49,641 nucleotides of DNA, taken from contig JAFUEP010000043.1 in assembly GCA_017470345.1 (NCBI GenBank), positions 1 through 49,641 of the forward strand, in the 5' to 3' direction. The translations under genes were made by a program, and so were the position numbers. The stretch is from Prevotella sp. GTDB lineage: Bacteria; Bacteroidota; Bacteroidia; Bacteroidales; Bacteroidaceae. Shown piece after piece: positions 33,326-41,783 of the stretch; within the stretch, counting starts at the first letter, position 1; every line of letters begins with the position of its first letter. The notes below the pieces were generated by a model. It made no database searches. It saw only the letters and a list, made by a program, of their open reading frames with translations, and was not told the origin of the DNA.

Positions 33326-33404
33326 GCTTGCAGGTCTGACCAGACTCCCCTCCTTGGAAAGGTCAGACCTTTCCAAGGAGGGGAGTAAAGTCAGGCCTGC
33401 AAGC
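33326..33404. repeat. Large palindrome, second copy of interspersed repeat type 1
   Basis: Two 39-nt arms (33326-33364, 33366-33404) around a single central base, 35 of 39 positions paired. Shares GCTTGCAGGTCT and ACTCCCCTCCTTGGAAAGG with the copy at 7467-7586 but lacks its GGGGGTGGTTGA portion. Lies between the ends of the BspA-like gene and the PheC-like gene. Confidence 0.85.
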
Positions 33405-33409
33405 GAGTT

Positions 33410-36400
33410 TTATTCCCTTTCGAGGATCTTGTCGACGAGCTTCGTCACGTCGGCGATAGTCACGCGGCCGTCGCAGTTCACGTCGCCATCATTAGTCTTC
33501 TCAGCTTCCACAATATCCTTGAAGTATCCGCCATCTTCAAGCGTCTTCCATCCTGCGCTAAGATATGCCTCTTTCGCTCCTCTTGGTACGATAAGTACGC
33601 AATTGGCTATTTCAGGCAGAGTTTCAGAATTCTGTCTAAAGAAGTATGTTCTGAATGTGATAGGTTCACGACGTTCCATCACCAATGAGTCTAATATGTT
33701 GTTAAAGAATGAGAGAGTTCCAATAGACGACACCGTTTCTGGAATAATCACCTTTGTCAATCCAGTACTGTAGAAAGCCTGATTATAGATATTTGTCACT
33801 CCCTTAGGTATAACGCTATTCTTGCATCCATACAACAGGGTGGCTGAATTTTGTCCTTTCTTAATAATTGCAGAGCAGTTATTGCGTGAGTCGTAGGTCT
33901 GGTTTTCTTCATCTACCGCAATATTAGCGAGTTTCTTACAAGAAGTAAAGATATTTGCACCACCTCCGTATGTAATACTATCCACATTTTTGGGAATGAA
34001 GATGTTTTTAATTGCAGTATAAGCGAAGGCATGGTAACCGATAGTTGTCAGACTTTCAGGCAAATCAATTTGTTCCAAATATATACAATCGTAAAAAGAC
34101 CTCTCACCGATGGTAGTCACACCTTCAGGTATTCTAATACTCCTAATGGTTGTACGACGAAATGCGTCATTATCAATAACTGTAATATTTGGTGGTAAGA
34201 CAATGCTCTTAAGACTATCGTTATAGAATGCATATCTTTCCACAGTTGTCAGGCCTGTGAAAAATTGGAATTCATCAAAAGACGTAATAGACTTTTTCAG
34301 ATCCCTGAACACAGACTGACTGGTTTCGGCGTCAATTAATGTTGTCACTGCTGCCGCCTCTTCATAACTGAGTTCCCCGTCACCGTTCGTGTCCCAGTTC
34401 TCTACGCAGATAGCCTTGACCGCTGCGTCGGCAAACTCGATGATGTCATTCGTCTGCTCGAAGATCAGAGTCCAGACGGACGACTGCCGGTAATGCTCCG
34501 TATTCTGGTCGAAGCTATAAGCATACTGATTGTTGTAATTAACTGGTATGAAATCGTCTGTCACGTCTACGCCGTCGCGATATGCCGTGAACTTCTCACC
34601 GGGCACCTTGTCGACGTATAAACTAGCATAAGTGCAGTCATCGCTGTTGTAATCCGGGAGGGTGATCGTCGTTGTTCCAATCTCAATATCCGGGTCATAG
34701 TCACCGCTGTTCTCCTCGTAGTTCAAGGAAACACTTCCTGTTCCGCCATATCGGGCGAAGGTCTGTGTGTTGGTGTCGGACGCTCCATTGTCTAAATCCA
34801 CGAATACCACATAATCGCCGCTGCTCCATTCCATATAATTCTGAAAGGCATCGACGATGAACGAATAGCTGCCGTCGGCATTCTGCGTCATCGAAACATC
34901 CTCTTCCATCGTCAGTTGCGGTGTCCCGGTATCAGAATCATAGGTATAGCGGCCTATCATGAAGTTCCTCACCGTTCCCCCTGGCTGGGGCCTCACATTC
35001 ACTTCGAACCCCCAGTATTCGCCATCGCCGTCGGGCGACATTGTGGGCAATGGTATGGTGACGTCTGTGACTGCGTCTCGACAGATTACTTCTTCAGTAT
35101 TGTACCAGGTCTCCCCGTCCCAATCCCACATGCCAGTGAGTTCCACGTCGCCCTCGCCTGTTCTTATCACTTTCACGACGGGAATGCTCTCAGGATGAGT
35201 GGGTATCTCGGTATACCACTCGTAGGTGACACTCTGTTGCACGTTGAGCTCATTGTAGTAGGCATAGTGGATGTCGCCCCGCGTCAGGTTGTTCAGCGTC
35301 ACTTCTACGTCATTGCGCTTCAAGTGTGGGATGTAGTTGTTGTTGCCATAAACATAGACCGTCGAGTAGTTGCCGCCGGCAAACAGGCCGTCGGTCGTCT
35401 GTCCGTTGGTGGTCGAGTACATGTAAGGAATCGTGTTCGTAGCCCCCGCATCGGCAAAGCTCGTCTTGTCGCCAAGGTCAGTTATGAAGACCATGCCATG
35501 GGTCTGGTTCTTCAGCACACACTCCCATGTGGCTATCGACGGGAAACTGACGTCTAAGACCACATCGCCTTGCACCGTTATCTGGCAAAAGGCAATGTTA
35601 TAGTGCGGAGTCATTGGGTACTCCAGGCCGTTAACGATTACGTGTGGCTCAACCTTGTTGTGATTGTAGTCGGCAACCACCAGATAACGCTGGAACTTGT
35701 TAACCTCAAACTGCCCTGCGCTCGACATATCAACAGGGGTGAGGTTGTTCAGATTGTAGTCGGCATCAGAGAACGTTTCGTAATCGCCAAGGCTGTACAA
35801 CGCTACATTTGCATTTATATCCACCGGACTAAATGCCAGATTCAAAGTCAGGGTCTGTTTAACTGGCCGATAGTTGACAGAGTGGAACTGATTCCACGGA
35901 GCATTGCGCTTCAGTTCTGCTATCTGGCTCTCTGTTTTGTCGGCAAGGTAAACATCTACCCATCCGACTGAATTCTTGAAATACTCCGTGTAATCTCCGT
36001 CGAAAGGATAGCTGTAGCCTTCAAAAATAAGAGTGGTAAAGCCTGTCATTCCAGACCAAAAGTTCACAGGAGAGTCCCATGAGATTACATCACCTTTGAA
36101 TGTGAGGCTTCCCACGTTCTGCACGTCAGAGTAAACTGTACTGGCACTGCCAAAACCTCTAACGTAATAAGTGTGGTTGCCATAAGTTACAGCCTCGGGG
36201 ATGGTGGCAAAACCGATGGTAGGCGTAACCTTCTGGATGGTGGCATAATAAGTCTCCATCCATTTCCCACCATAACCATTGGAGTAATAGGAATAGTAGA
36301 GATTATAAATCGCAGCATTATCCTGGGTCGTACCCATCGACTGCACTGTCTGCCCAAAGGCCGTACCTGCCCATCCCGCCAAGAGCAAGACGAGCAATAA

Positions 36401-36427
36401 TAGTTTTTTGACTAACTTTTTCATCAT
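33410..36427 (-). CDS. BspA-like leucine-rich-repeat surface protein with dockerin
   Basis: 1005 aa from ATG 36427 (frame opens at 36520, but the signal peptide MMKKLVKKLLLLVLLLAGWA starts here). Residues about 30-670 are beta-rich with no named domain. An EF-hand-like loop DTNGDGELSYEEA (about 680) leads into BspA-type (LRR_5) repeats (about 710-965: SIRIPEGVTTIGERSFYDC, IDLPESLTTIGYHAFAY, VIIPETVSSIGTLSFF). The C-terminus GDVNCDGRVTIADVTKLVDK is a type I dockerin-like calcium-binding module. BspA repeats mediate adhesion to host matrix or other bacteria. AT-richer than the neighbours. Confidence 0.88.
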   Translation of the reverse strand: MMKKLVKKLLLLVLLLAGWAGTAFGQTVQSMGTTQDNAAIYNLYYSYYSNGYGGKWMETYYATIQKVTPTIGFATIPEAVTYGNHTYYVRGFGSASTVYSDVQNVGSLTFKGDVISWDSPVNFWSGMTGFTTLIFEGYSYPFDGDYTEYFKNSVGWVDVYLADKTESQIAELKRNAPWNQFHSVNYRPVKQTLTLNLAFSPVDINANVALYSLGDYETFSDADYNLNNLTPVDMSSAGQFEVNKFQRYLVVADYNHNKVEPHVIVNGLEYPMTPHYNIAFCQITVQGDVVLDVSFPSIATWECVLKNQTHGMVFITDLGDKTSFADAGATNTIPYMYSTTNGQTTDGLFAGGNYSTVYVYGNNNYIPHLKRNDVEVTLNNLTRGDIHYAYYNELNVQQSVTYEWYTEIPTHPESIPVVKVIRTGEGDVELTGMWDWDGETWYNTEEVICRDAVTDVTIPLPTMSPDGDGEYWGFEVNVRPQPGGTVRNFMIGRYTYDSDTGTPQLTMEEDVSMTQNADGSYSFIVDAFQNYMEWSSGDYVVFVDLDNGASDTNTQTFARYGGTGSVSLNYEENSGDYDPDIEIGTTTITLPDYNSDDCTYASLYVDKVPGEKFTAYRDGVDVTDDFIPVNYNNQYAYSFDQNTEHYRQSSVWTLIFEQTNDIIEFADAAVKAICVENWDTNGDGELSYEEAAAVTTLIDAETSQSVFRDLKKSITSFDEFQFFTGLTTVERYAFYNDSLKSIVLPPNITVIDNDAFRRTTIRSIRIPEGVTTIGERSFYDCIYLEQIDLPESLTTIGYHAFAYTAIKNIFIPKNVDSITYGGGANIFTSCKKLANIAVDEENQTYDSRNNCSAIIKKGQNSATLLYGCKNSVIPKGVTNIYNQAFYSTGLTKVIIPETVSSIGTLSFFNNILDSLVMERREPITFRTYFFRQNSETLPEIANCVLIVPRGAKEAYLSAGWKTLEDGGYFKDIVEAEKTNDGDVNCDGRVTIADVTKLVDKILERE

Positions 36428-36577
36428 GGTTATAGGTTTTTGTTTGTTTAGTGGCCGCCTCAGTCGGTGGCGGCGGATTGTGGCTTTAGGTCGTATCGTC
36501 TGGCGCCTGATGGCCAGCATGAGAGGGCTTCCCGGGCTCCTTCGTCAGGAAAGAGCACGCAATGTCTGATTTTTCCG

Positions 36578-36609
36578 CAAATATAGGAAATTATTCTTAT
36601 ACTACCAAA
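36578..36609 (-). promoter_or_regulatory. Promoter of the BspA-like gene
   Basis: On the minus strand TTTG (36606-36609), 20-base spacer, TATATTTG (36578-36585). A perfect consensus match; leaves a leader of about 145 nt before the start. The rest of the gap 36610-36750 shows nothing I recognise. Confidence 0.8.
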
Positions 36610-36752
36610 CTTTTAAGAGGAAAAGTGTGCCTGCCTCGTGCAATTCCTGTCTGGCGTGAATAAGGATGCAGTGGTGATGCAATGTATTGATATACAGTTT
36701 TTTGCGTATATCTGGCGTCGTGGCCTATAGCGATGATGACTGCTCTGACGGA

Positions 36753-36832
36753 GAAGTGCCCCTTTGAGGACGTCAAAGGGGCACTTCGCGTGGGTCAAAG
36801 GGGCGCTTTGCGGTGGTCAAAGGGGCACTTCG
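36753..36832. repeat. Inverted arm plus three 22-bp-period repeats beside lpxH
   Basis: GAAGTGCCCCTTTGA (36753-36767) is inverted to TCAAAGGGGCACTTC (36773-36787). Further copies begin at 36795 and 36817, each 22 bases on; the middle one reads GGGGCGCTTTG. The last copy runs almost into the lpxH stop codon. Same layout as 22376-22434 and 49574-49629. Confidence 0.8.
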
Positions 36833-36839
36833 CCGTGGG

Positions 36840-37604
36840 TCAGAGCTGGCTCTCGCCCTCGATGTACTGCGACATGAAGAGGTGCTCGCCGTCCCAGACG
36901 ACGTAGGAGAAATGCGAGATCCAGTCGCCGAGGATGATGACGCGGGCCTTGCGCGTCAGCTGTAGGTCGACCTCGATGTGGCGGTGGCCATAGATGAAGC
37001 AGTCGACGTTGGAGTGATACTGGATGTACTTCTTCGTATATAATATAAGGTGCTCGCGGTCTTCGCCCATGTAGGGGGGCTCCTCGCCGCCGGGGCGCTT
37101 CATGCGCGAGTGCTTGGCCCAGGTCTGTCCGAACCATACGCCCCAGCGGGGATGGACGGCGGCGAAGAGGCGCTGGCAGATGCGGTTGTGGAACATGGCG
37201 CGTATGACCTTGAACTTCGGGTCGGGGTCGCCCAGCCCGTCGCCGTGGGCCAGATAGAAGATGCGGCCGTAGAGCTCCGTGGTCAGCGGCTGGCGGTGGA
37301 TGATGACGCCGCACTCGCGCTCCAGGTAGTCGAAGGCCCAGATGTCGTGGTTGCCCGTGAAGTAGTGCACCTCGACGCCCATGTCTGTCAGTTCGGAGAT
37401 CTTGCCGAGGAAGCGCGTGTAGCCCTTTGGCACCACGTATTTATATTCGAACCAGAAGTCGAACATGTCGCCCAGCAGATAGACGGCAGCCGCCTTCGTC
37501 TTGATGGAGTCAAGGAAGCGTACGAGTCGCCGCTCCTGCATCCGCTTGTGCTCGAGTGCCCATGATCCGAGGTGGGCGTCGCTCAAAAAGTATATATTCT
37601 TCAT
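36840..37604 (-). CDS. lpxH: UDP-2,3-diacylglucosamine diphosphatase
   Basis: 254 aa metallophosphoesterase. Metal-binding motifs FLSDAHLGS (5-13), LLGDMFDFW (43-51), FTGNHDIWAF (about 79-88), and LAHGDGLGD (about 118-126). Length and the WFGQTWAKHSR insertion fit LpxH of Bacteroidetes. It hydrolyses UDP-2,3-diacylglucosamine to lipid X at the inner face of the inner membrane in lipid A synthesis. The cassette arm ends 5 bases before its ATG, so its upstream region is repeat-derived. Confidence 0.9.
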   Translation of the reverse strand: MKNIYFLSDAHLGSWALEHKRMQERRLVRFLDSIKTKAAAVYLLGDMFDFWFEYKYVVPKGYTRFLGKISELTDMGVEVHYFTGNHDIWAFDYLERECGVIIHRQPLTTELYGRIFYLAHGDGLGDPDPKFKVIRAMFHNRICQRLFAAVHPRWGVWFGQTWAKHSRMKRPGGEEPPYMGEDREHLILYTKKYIQYHSNVDCFIYGHRHIEVDLQLTRKARVIILGDWISHFSYVVWDGEHLFMSQYIEGESQL

Positions 37605-37608
37605 TTTA

Positions 37609-38082
37609 GATGAGAGATGAAAAGTGAAAGATGAAAGATATGATTACATTTTGCCCTACAACTTCCCAATCTTTTGTTTGAGGGTCTTAACCGACGTGAC
37701 GAGCATCTTGACAAGTTCCTCGCAGTCGCCGTTGATGGAATGGTATTCTTTTTCATTCAGGTAGTCTCCTTCATATAGTTTTTTCAACCAGTACTTTGTT
37801 TCGTCAGCTTCTTTTAGGGCAATATTCTGTTTACTTAAATAGTCTGCTGTGCTTTGGGCATTTCGGCTCTCGGCCAGATTGGCACCGATGCTTGTGCCGC
37901 TTCGAAGAACCTGTTTTGATAAAACAAACTCTTTCCTGTGTTCAGTCAGGATGTGATACATCTTGATGATTCTGCTAGAGAACTGATCAGATTTCTCTAA
38001 CAGAATGTTTGGCTTCCTTTGCATGATGGTTCAGCTTAAAGGTCTAATCATATCTTTCATCTTTCATTTCTCATCTCTCATC
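37609..38082 (-). mobile_element. Cassette 2: inverted-repeat-flanked four-helix-bundle gene between DUF59 gene and lpxH
   Basis: Arms 37609-37646 and 38045-38082 (38 nt each) match as inverted copies at 36 of 38 positions. They are built from heptamers such as GATGAAA and end inward in TATGATTA / TAATCATA. The outer end on one side is 2 bases from the DUF59 stop, on the other 5 bases from the lpxH start. The gene inside has the same direction as both host genes. Confidence 0.85.
37656..38024 (-). CDS. Four-helix-bundle protein (23S rRNA IVS / S23 family)
   Basis: 122 aa. Hallmark RSGTSIGANLAESRNAQ (about 42-58) and IALKEADETKYWLKKLY; the final helix is EELVKMLVTSVKTLKQKIG. Paralogue of the products at 10205, 39223 and 44959, but only moderately similar to them outside the motif, so the copies are not recent duplicates. 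Lies inside cassette 2. Likely binds nucleic acid as an oligomeric helical bundle (family inference). Confidence 0.9.
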   Translation of the reverse strand: MQRKPNILLEKSDQFSSRIIKMYHILTEHRKEFVLSKQVLRSGTSIGANLAESRNAQSTADYLSKQNIALKEADETKYWLKKLYEGDYLNEKEYHSINGDCEELVKMLVTSVKTLKQKIGKL

Positions 38083-38084
38083 CC

Positions 38085-38405
38085 TTACTCAAATCCCAGC
38101 TCCACGCGGGCTTCTTCGCTCATCATGGACTGGTCCCAGGCGGGTTCGAAGACGAGATTGACGTTGGCCGACTTGATGCCGTCGAGACCTTCGAGCTTGG
38201 TGCGCACGTCCTCGAGGATGAAGTCGGCGGCGGGGCAGTTGGGGGCGGTGAAGGTCATGTCGACCTCGACGGCGGCGTCGTCCTTGACGTCGATGCGGTA
38301 GATCATGCCGAGGTCGTAGATGTTGACGGGAATCTCAGGGTCGTAGACCGTCTTGAGCACATCGACGATGCGCTCCTCGAGTGTTGTTTTCTGTTCTTGA
38401 GTCAT
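38085..38405 (-). CDS. DUF59/MIP18-type metal-sulfur cluster assembly factor
   Basis: 106 aa. LKTVYDPEIPVNIYDLGMIY (about 13-32) and TFTAPNCPAADFILEDV with the conserved Cys of the SufT/PaaD family. The family helps maturation of iron-sulfur proteins. In the minus-strand series radC - DUF59 - cassette - lpxH; its stop codon lies 2 bases from the cassette arm. Confidence 0.88.
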   Translation of the reverse strand: MTQEQKTTLEERIVDVLKTVYDPEIPVNIYDLGMIYRIDVKDDAAVEVDMTFTAPNCPAADFILEDVRTKLEGLDGIKSANVNLVFEPAWDQSMMSEEARVELGFE

Positions 38406-38468
38406 TATCTTTGCGTTTTATGTGCTTGCAAAGATAATGTAATTTTGGCAAACGGCAAAATAAAACGC

Positions 38469-39236
38469 CTACAATTTGCCCTGTTCGTGGTAGGAGTAGT
38501 AGCGGCCGTCGCTGACGATGACGTGGTCCATCAGCCGCAGCCGCATGACGTCGCAGGCCTGCTTGACCGTCCTGGTCAGCGCGTCGTCCTGGCGGCTGGG
38601 GGTGATGTTGCCGCTGGGGTGGTTGTGGCAGACGATGAGGAGCGTGGCGTTCGACAGGACGGCCTCGCGGATGATGATGCGCACGTCGACCGTCACCTCC
38701 GAGATGCCGCCGTGGGCTATCCTGACCTGCTTGATGAGGCGCTGGTCCTGGTTGAGGTAGAGCACCCAGAACTCCTCGACGTCGAGGTCCTGCATCTGTG
38801 GGTGCATGTGGTTGTAGACGCGTGTGGCCGTCGACAGCTGTGGGCGCTCCTCGGGCGTCTCCATCTGGCGGCGCTTGCCCAGCTCGCAGGCGGCGAGGAT
38901 GGTGATGGCCTTGGCCTCGCCGATCCCGTTGTATTGGCATAGGTCGTGGATGGTCAGCTTGCCCAGTGTGTTGAGGCTCCCCCGGCAGTCGTTGAGCACG
39001 CGCTTCATCAGGTCGACGGCGCTCTCCTTCGTCGAGCCCGACCCGATGAGGATGGCCAGCAGCTCGGCGCTGCTGAGTGCCTGAGCCCCCAGCCGCTCCA
39101 GCTTCTCGCGTGGGCGGTCCTCCTCGGCCCAGTTGGCTATGGTCAGCTTCTGGAGTGTAGAATGTAGAGTGTTGAGTGTAGAGTTTGCTACCGCCGTCTC
39201 ATTATTCTCTGCTTCTTTGTTGTCATTCTTTTTCAT
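38469..39236 (-). CDS. radC: RadC-family JAB/MPN protein with repeat-derived N-terminus
   Basis: 255 aa from ATG 39236. UPF0758/RadC: helix-hairpin-helix region (LTIANWAEEDRPREKL, LLAILIGSGSTKES, YNGIGEAKAITILAA) and a C-terminal metal-dependent JAB domain (HGGISEVTVDVR, CHNHPSGNITPSRQD, VSDGRYYSYHEQG). The usual RadC start lies near KLTIANWAEED. Here the preceding residues AVANSTLNTLHSTLQ are encoded by the arm of cassette 3, and the start codon overlaps the end of the four-helix-bundle gene by 14 bases. No later Met could serve, so translation depends on the cassette. DNA-repair role of RadC is unproven. Confidence 0.85.
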   Translation of the reverse strand: MKKNDNKEAENNETAVANSTLNTLHSTLQKLTIANWAEEDRPREKLERLGAQALSSAELLAILIGSGSTKESAVDLMKRVLNDCRGSLNTLGKLTIHDLCQYNGIGEAKAITILAACELGKRRQMETPEERPQLSTATRVYNHMHPQMQDLDVEEFWVLYLNQDQRLIKQVRIAHGGISEVTVDVRIIIREAVLSNATLLIVCHNHPSGNITPSRQDDALTRTVKQACDVMRLRLMDHVIVSDGRYYSYHEQGKL

Positions 39237-39600
39237 CGTTTTCCAAGTTTCTTCTGGCTGTTTTGATGGAACTGACAAGTAATTTGATGATTTCTTCGTT
39301 GTCGTTGTTTATCGAGTTAAATCCTCGTTGGTCGATGAGTCCGGCTTGGTGGCACATCTTTATCCAATATTGCGTCTCGTTAGCTTCTTTCAAAGCAATG
39401 CTCAGTTTGGTGATGAAGTCGGCTTTCGTTTGTGCGTTGATGCTTTCTGCTACATTAGCTCCGATGCTTGTTCCGCTACGATAGAGCTGTTTTGCCATGA
39501 CAACCTCATGCATTTCCCTCGTCAAGTATTGGTGAAGTTTTATAACTCGTAAAGCGAAGGTTTCCGTTTTGGTTTTAAGAATACTGTCTTTTCTCGGCAT
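39223..39600 (-). CDS. Four-helix-bundle protein (23S rRNA IVS / S23 family)
   Basis: 125 aa. Hallmark RSGTSIGANVAESINAQ and SIALKEANETQYWIKMC; the C-terminus NLENDEKE overlaps the start of radC by 14 bases, so the two are translationally coupled. Closest in sequence to the copy at 44959 (AKQLYRSGTSIGAN / AKQIYRSGTSIGAN). Inside cassette 3. Confidence 0.9.
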   Translation of the reverse strand: MPRKDSILKTKTETFALRVIKLHQYLTREMHEVVMAKQLYRSGTSIGANVAESINAQTKADFITKLSIALKEANETQYWIKMCHQAGLIDQRGFNSINNDNEEIIKLLVSSIKTARRNLENDEKE

Positions 39601-39608
39601 GTGTCATA

Positions 39609-39684
39609 AATTAAAAAGAAGCGCGGTAACAAACTCTACATTCTCCAATTAAAAAGAAGTGCGGTAGCAAACTCTACATTCTAC
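39609..39684. repeat. Tandem 38-bp duplication in the arm of cassette 3
   Basis: 39609-39646 and 39647-39684 are direct copies with 3 differences, each starting AATTAAAAAGAAG and including CGGTA-CAAACTCTACATTCT. The arm has been partly doubled on this side only. Confidence 0.85.
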
Positions 39685-39699
39685 ATTCTACACTCTACA

Positions 39700-40752
39700 C
39701 TAAGAATAGAAGTTCTTCTCGAATGCCTGGAATTCGTCCTTCTTGAGCACGCAGCGCTTCCACCACGACTCGATGAAGCCGAGCCCGTAGCCCATCAGCT
39801 GCGTGAAGGCGGCGGGGACGCTGAGCAGTCCGACCTTCAGGCTCTTGTTCTTCAGCGACGAGTCGACGAGGATCACACCACTATATAATAAGATAGGCAG
39901 CCAGGGCGTGAGGCAGAGCCAGCGCCACTCATCGTTGTCGACGTAGTACATCAGCAGGCGCCCTGCGGCCGAGATGAGCACGAGGGCGATGACGCCGAGG
40001 GTGAAGACGGTGGGCAGCAGGTGGACGAGCTTCATCGTTCCCGGGTGGCGCTTCTCGAGGTTGATGCGTGCGATGCCGCTGTTGTAGACCTGGCGGAAGA
40101 ACTTCTTCAGGTCGGTGCGCCGCTTGTGCCACACCCATGCCTCGGGCAGCAGGGCGGTCTTGTAGCCGGCCTCGACGATGCGATAGGAGAAGTCGATGTC
40201 CTCGCCGAAGCGCATCTTCGAGAATCCGCCCAGCTGGCTGTAGACGTCGCGGCGTATGCCCATGTTGTAGGAGCGGGGATAGAACTTGTCCATCTTCTTG
40301 CCCTTGCCGCCGCGGATGCCGCCCGTGGTGAAGAATGAGGTCATGGCGTAGGAGATGGCCTTCTGCACGGGCGTGAAGTCCGGGTGGGCAGCGTCGGGGC
40401 CGCCCCAGGCGGCGATCTCCGAGGTGGAAGATGAAAGATGGAATCTTTCGTTTACGGCCACAAGATAGCCATCTGGCAGCACCACGTCAGAGTCGAGCAC
40501 GATGAGCCACTGGCCCCGGGCGCGCTCCGCGCCGTAGTTGCGGCTCTGGCCGGGGCCGCTGTTGGGCTTCATGAAGTATTTCAGGTCGAGCCGGTCAGCG
40601 TATTTGCGGCATACGTCTTCGCAGGGGGTCTGCGAGCCGTCCTCGACAATGATGACTTCGAAATCTTTCTCCTGCTGTGTGCAAAGGCTCTGGAGCAGCT
40701 CGTCGACCTCGTCGGGCCGGTTGTAGACGGGCACTATAATGGAATACTTCAT
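39700..40752 (-). CDS. Family 2 glycosyltransferase
   Basis: 350 aa. GT-A domain with SIIVPVYNRPDEVDELLQSL (4-23), VEDGS, the metal-binding LDSDVVLPDGYL (about 91-102) and GEDIDFSYRIVEAG. Two or three C-terminal membrane segments (about 245-310) anchor it to the inner membrane. GGPDAAHPDFTPVQKAISYAMTS separated as GGPDAAH and KAISYAMTS is typical of a Bacteroidetes subgroup of unknown acceptor. Residues FHLSSSTSEI before GGPDAAH are encoded by a heptamer run like the cassette arms (40423-40443). The stop codon overlaps cassette 3. Confidence 0.88.
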   Translation of the reverse strand: MKYSIIVPVYNRPDEVDELLQSLCTQQEKDFEVIIVEDGSQTPCEDVCRKYADRLDLKYFMKPNSGPGQSRNYGAERARGQWLIVLDSDVVLPDGYLVAVNERFHLSSSTSEIAAWGGPDAAHPDFTPVQKAISYAMTSFFTTGGIRGGKGKKMDKFYPRSYNMGIRRDVYSQLGGFSKMRFGEDIDFSYRIVEAGYKTALLPEAWVWHKRRTDLKKFFRQVYNSGIARINLEKRHPGTMKLVHLLPTVFTLGVIALVLISAAGRLLMYYVDNDEWRWLCLTPWLPILLYSGVILVDSSLKNKSLKVGLLSVPAAFTQLMGYGLGFIESWWKRCVLKKDEFQAFEKNFYS

Positions 40753-40860
40753 GCGGTCAATAGGCTTATTGTTAATAGAAAAAGTGAAGAATCGGCCCGC
40801 CCGCCTGATGGTGTGGCGAGAGCAAATTCTTCACTTGTCAGTTCTGCTTTTCCCCTTCGC

Positions 40861-41427
40861 TTACTCCTTGGCGCGGGCCAGGTAGGAGCCGTCGCGGGTG
40901 TCGACCTGGATGAGGTCGCCCTCGTTGATGAACAGGGGCACGCGAACCTCGACGCCAGTCTCCAGCGTGGCGGGCTTCAGCGTGTTCGTGGCCGTGTCGC
41001 CCTTGATGCCGGGCTCCGAGTGGGTCACGCGCAGGATGGTCTTCACGGGCATCTCGGCGTAGAGGATGGTGCCGTCGGTCGTGTCAGTGACCACGTCGAC
41101 GATGTCGCTCTCCTTCATGTACTCATGGCCGATGACGAGGTCGTTGGCGATGGGAATCTGCTCGAAGGTCTCCTGGTTCATGAAGATGCGGCCTTCCTGG
41201 TCCTCATAGAGGTACTGGTAGGGACGGCGCTCGATGATGACGTCCTCGAGCTTCTCGCCGATGTTGTAGCGGCGCTCCAGCACGCGGCCGTCGCTGACGT
41301 TCTTCAACTTGATGTTCATGATGGTGTTGCCCTTGCCCGGCTTGCGGTGCTGGAAGTCGATGCACACCCAAATGGCGCCGTCCATGCGAATGGCGGTGCC
41401 CTTCTTGATGTCTTGTGAGTTGATCAT
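40861..41427 (-). CDS. efp: Elongation factor P
   Basis: 188 aa, three beta-barrel domains. Domain I has the loop FQHRKPGKGNTIMNIKLKN with the conserved Lys at the tip (about 33), domain II GHEYMKESDIVDVV, and domain III ends PLFINEGDLIQVDTRDGSYL. It relieves ribosome stalling at polyproline stretches. A single gene with a promoter at 41475-41482. No modification enzyme is visible nearby. Confidence 0.95.
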   Translation of the reverse strand: MINSQDIKKGTAIRMDGAIWVCIDFQHRKPGKGNTIMNIKLKNVSDGRVLERRYNIGEKLEDVIIERRPYQYLYEDQEGRIFMNQETFEQIPIANDLVIGHEYMKESDIVDVVTDTTDGTILYAEMPVKTILRVTHSEPGIKGDTATNTLKPATLETGVEVRVPLFINEGDLIQVDTRDGSYLARAKE

Positions 41428-41474
41428 AACTGAATTTTATATATAATAATATTGAAAAAGGCGCTTTTGCGCTG

Positions 41475-41482
41475 CAAAGGTA
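41475..41482 (-). promoter_or_regulatory. -7 element of efp
   Basis: TACCTTTG on the minus strand, 47 bases before the efp start. Confidence 0.5.
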
Positions 41483-41533
41483 CGCATTTTTCCGAAAAAA
41501 ACATAAAATATTTAGCTAAATTTCTTAGTTTTC

Positions 41534-41564
41534 TTGCTTATTTAAAAAGATTTGTGTAATTTTG
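41534..41564 (+). promoter_or_regulatory. rpmH promoter
   Basis: TTG (41534-41536), 20-base spacer, TAATTTTG (41557-41564), 44 bases before the rpmH start. Confidence 0.65.
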
Positions 41565-41608
41565 CAGCCCGAAACGCTTGAATAAACTCAAATAAAAGTG
41601 ATATAACG

Positions 41609-41764
41609 ATGAAAAGAACATTTCAGCCCCACAATCGCCGCCGCGTGAACAAGCATGGTTTCCGCGAGCGCATGGCCACGAAGAATGGCCGTCGCGTCCT
41701 GGCTGCTCGCCGCGCCAAGGGTCGCAAGAAGTTGACCGTTTCCGACGAGAACCACGGGAAGTGA
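41609..41764 (+). CDS. rpmH: Ribosomal protein L34
   Basis: 51 aa, very basic: [38 protein letters not shown]. Component of the large ribosomal subunit. Too short for a length-limited ORF search, but the sequence is unmistakable. A strong terminator follows 20 bases downstream. In many bacteria rpmH lies near the chromosome origin with dnaA and rnpA; neither is here, as is common in Bacteroidetes. Confidence 0.96.
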   Translation: MKRTFQPHNRRRVNKHGFRERMATKNGRRVLAARRAKGRKKLTVSDENHGK

Positions 41765-41783
41765 TTTCCTACGCGCCACGACG

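Larger units (their letters stand above)
39155..39700 (-). mobile_element. Cassette 3: inverted-repeat-flanked four-helix-bundle gene fused into radC
   Basis: Arms 39155-39194 and 39661-39700 (40 nt) match as inverted copies at 36 of 40 positions. They consist of TGTAGAG-type heptamers plus TTTGCTACCGC at the inner end. One arm is coding sequence of radC; the other begins on the stop codon of the glycosyltransferase gene (39700-39702). The gene inside is co-oriented with both. Confidence 0.85.

Noticed and set aside
36613-36798. 61-aa minus-strand frame upstream of lpxH
   Set aside because: Runs into the 22-bp repeat element and has no protein-like conservation signs.
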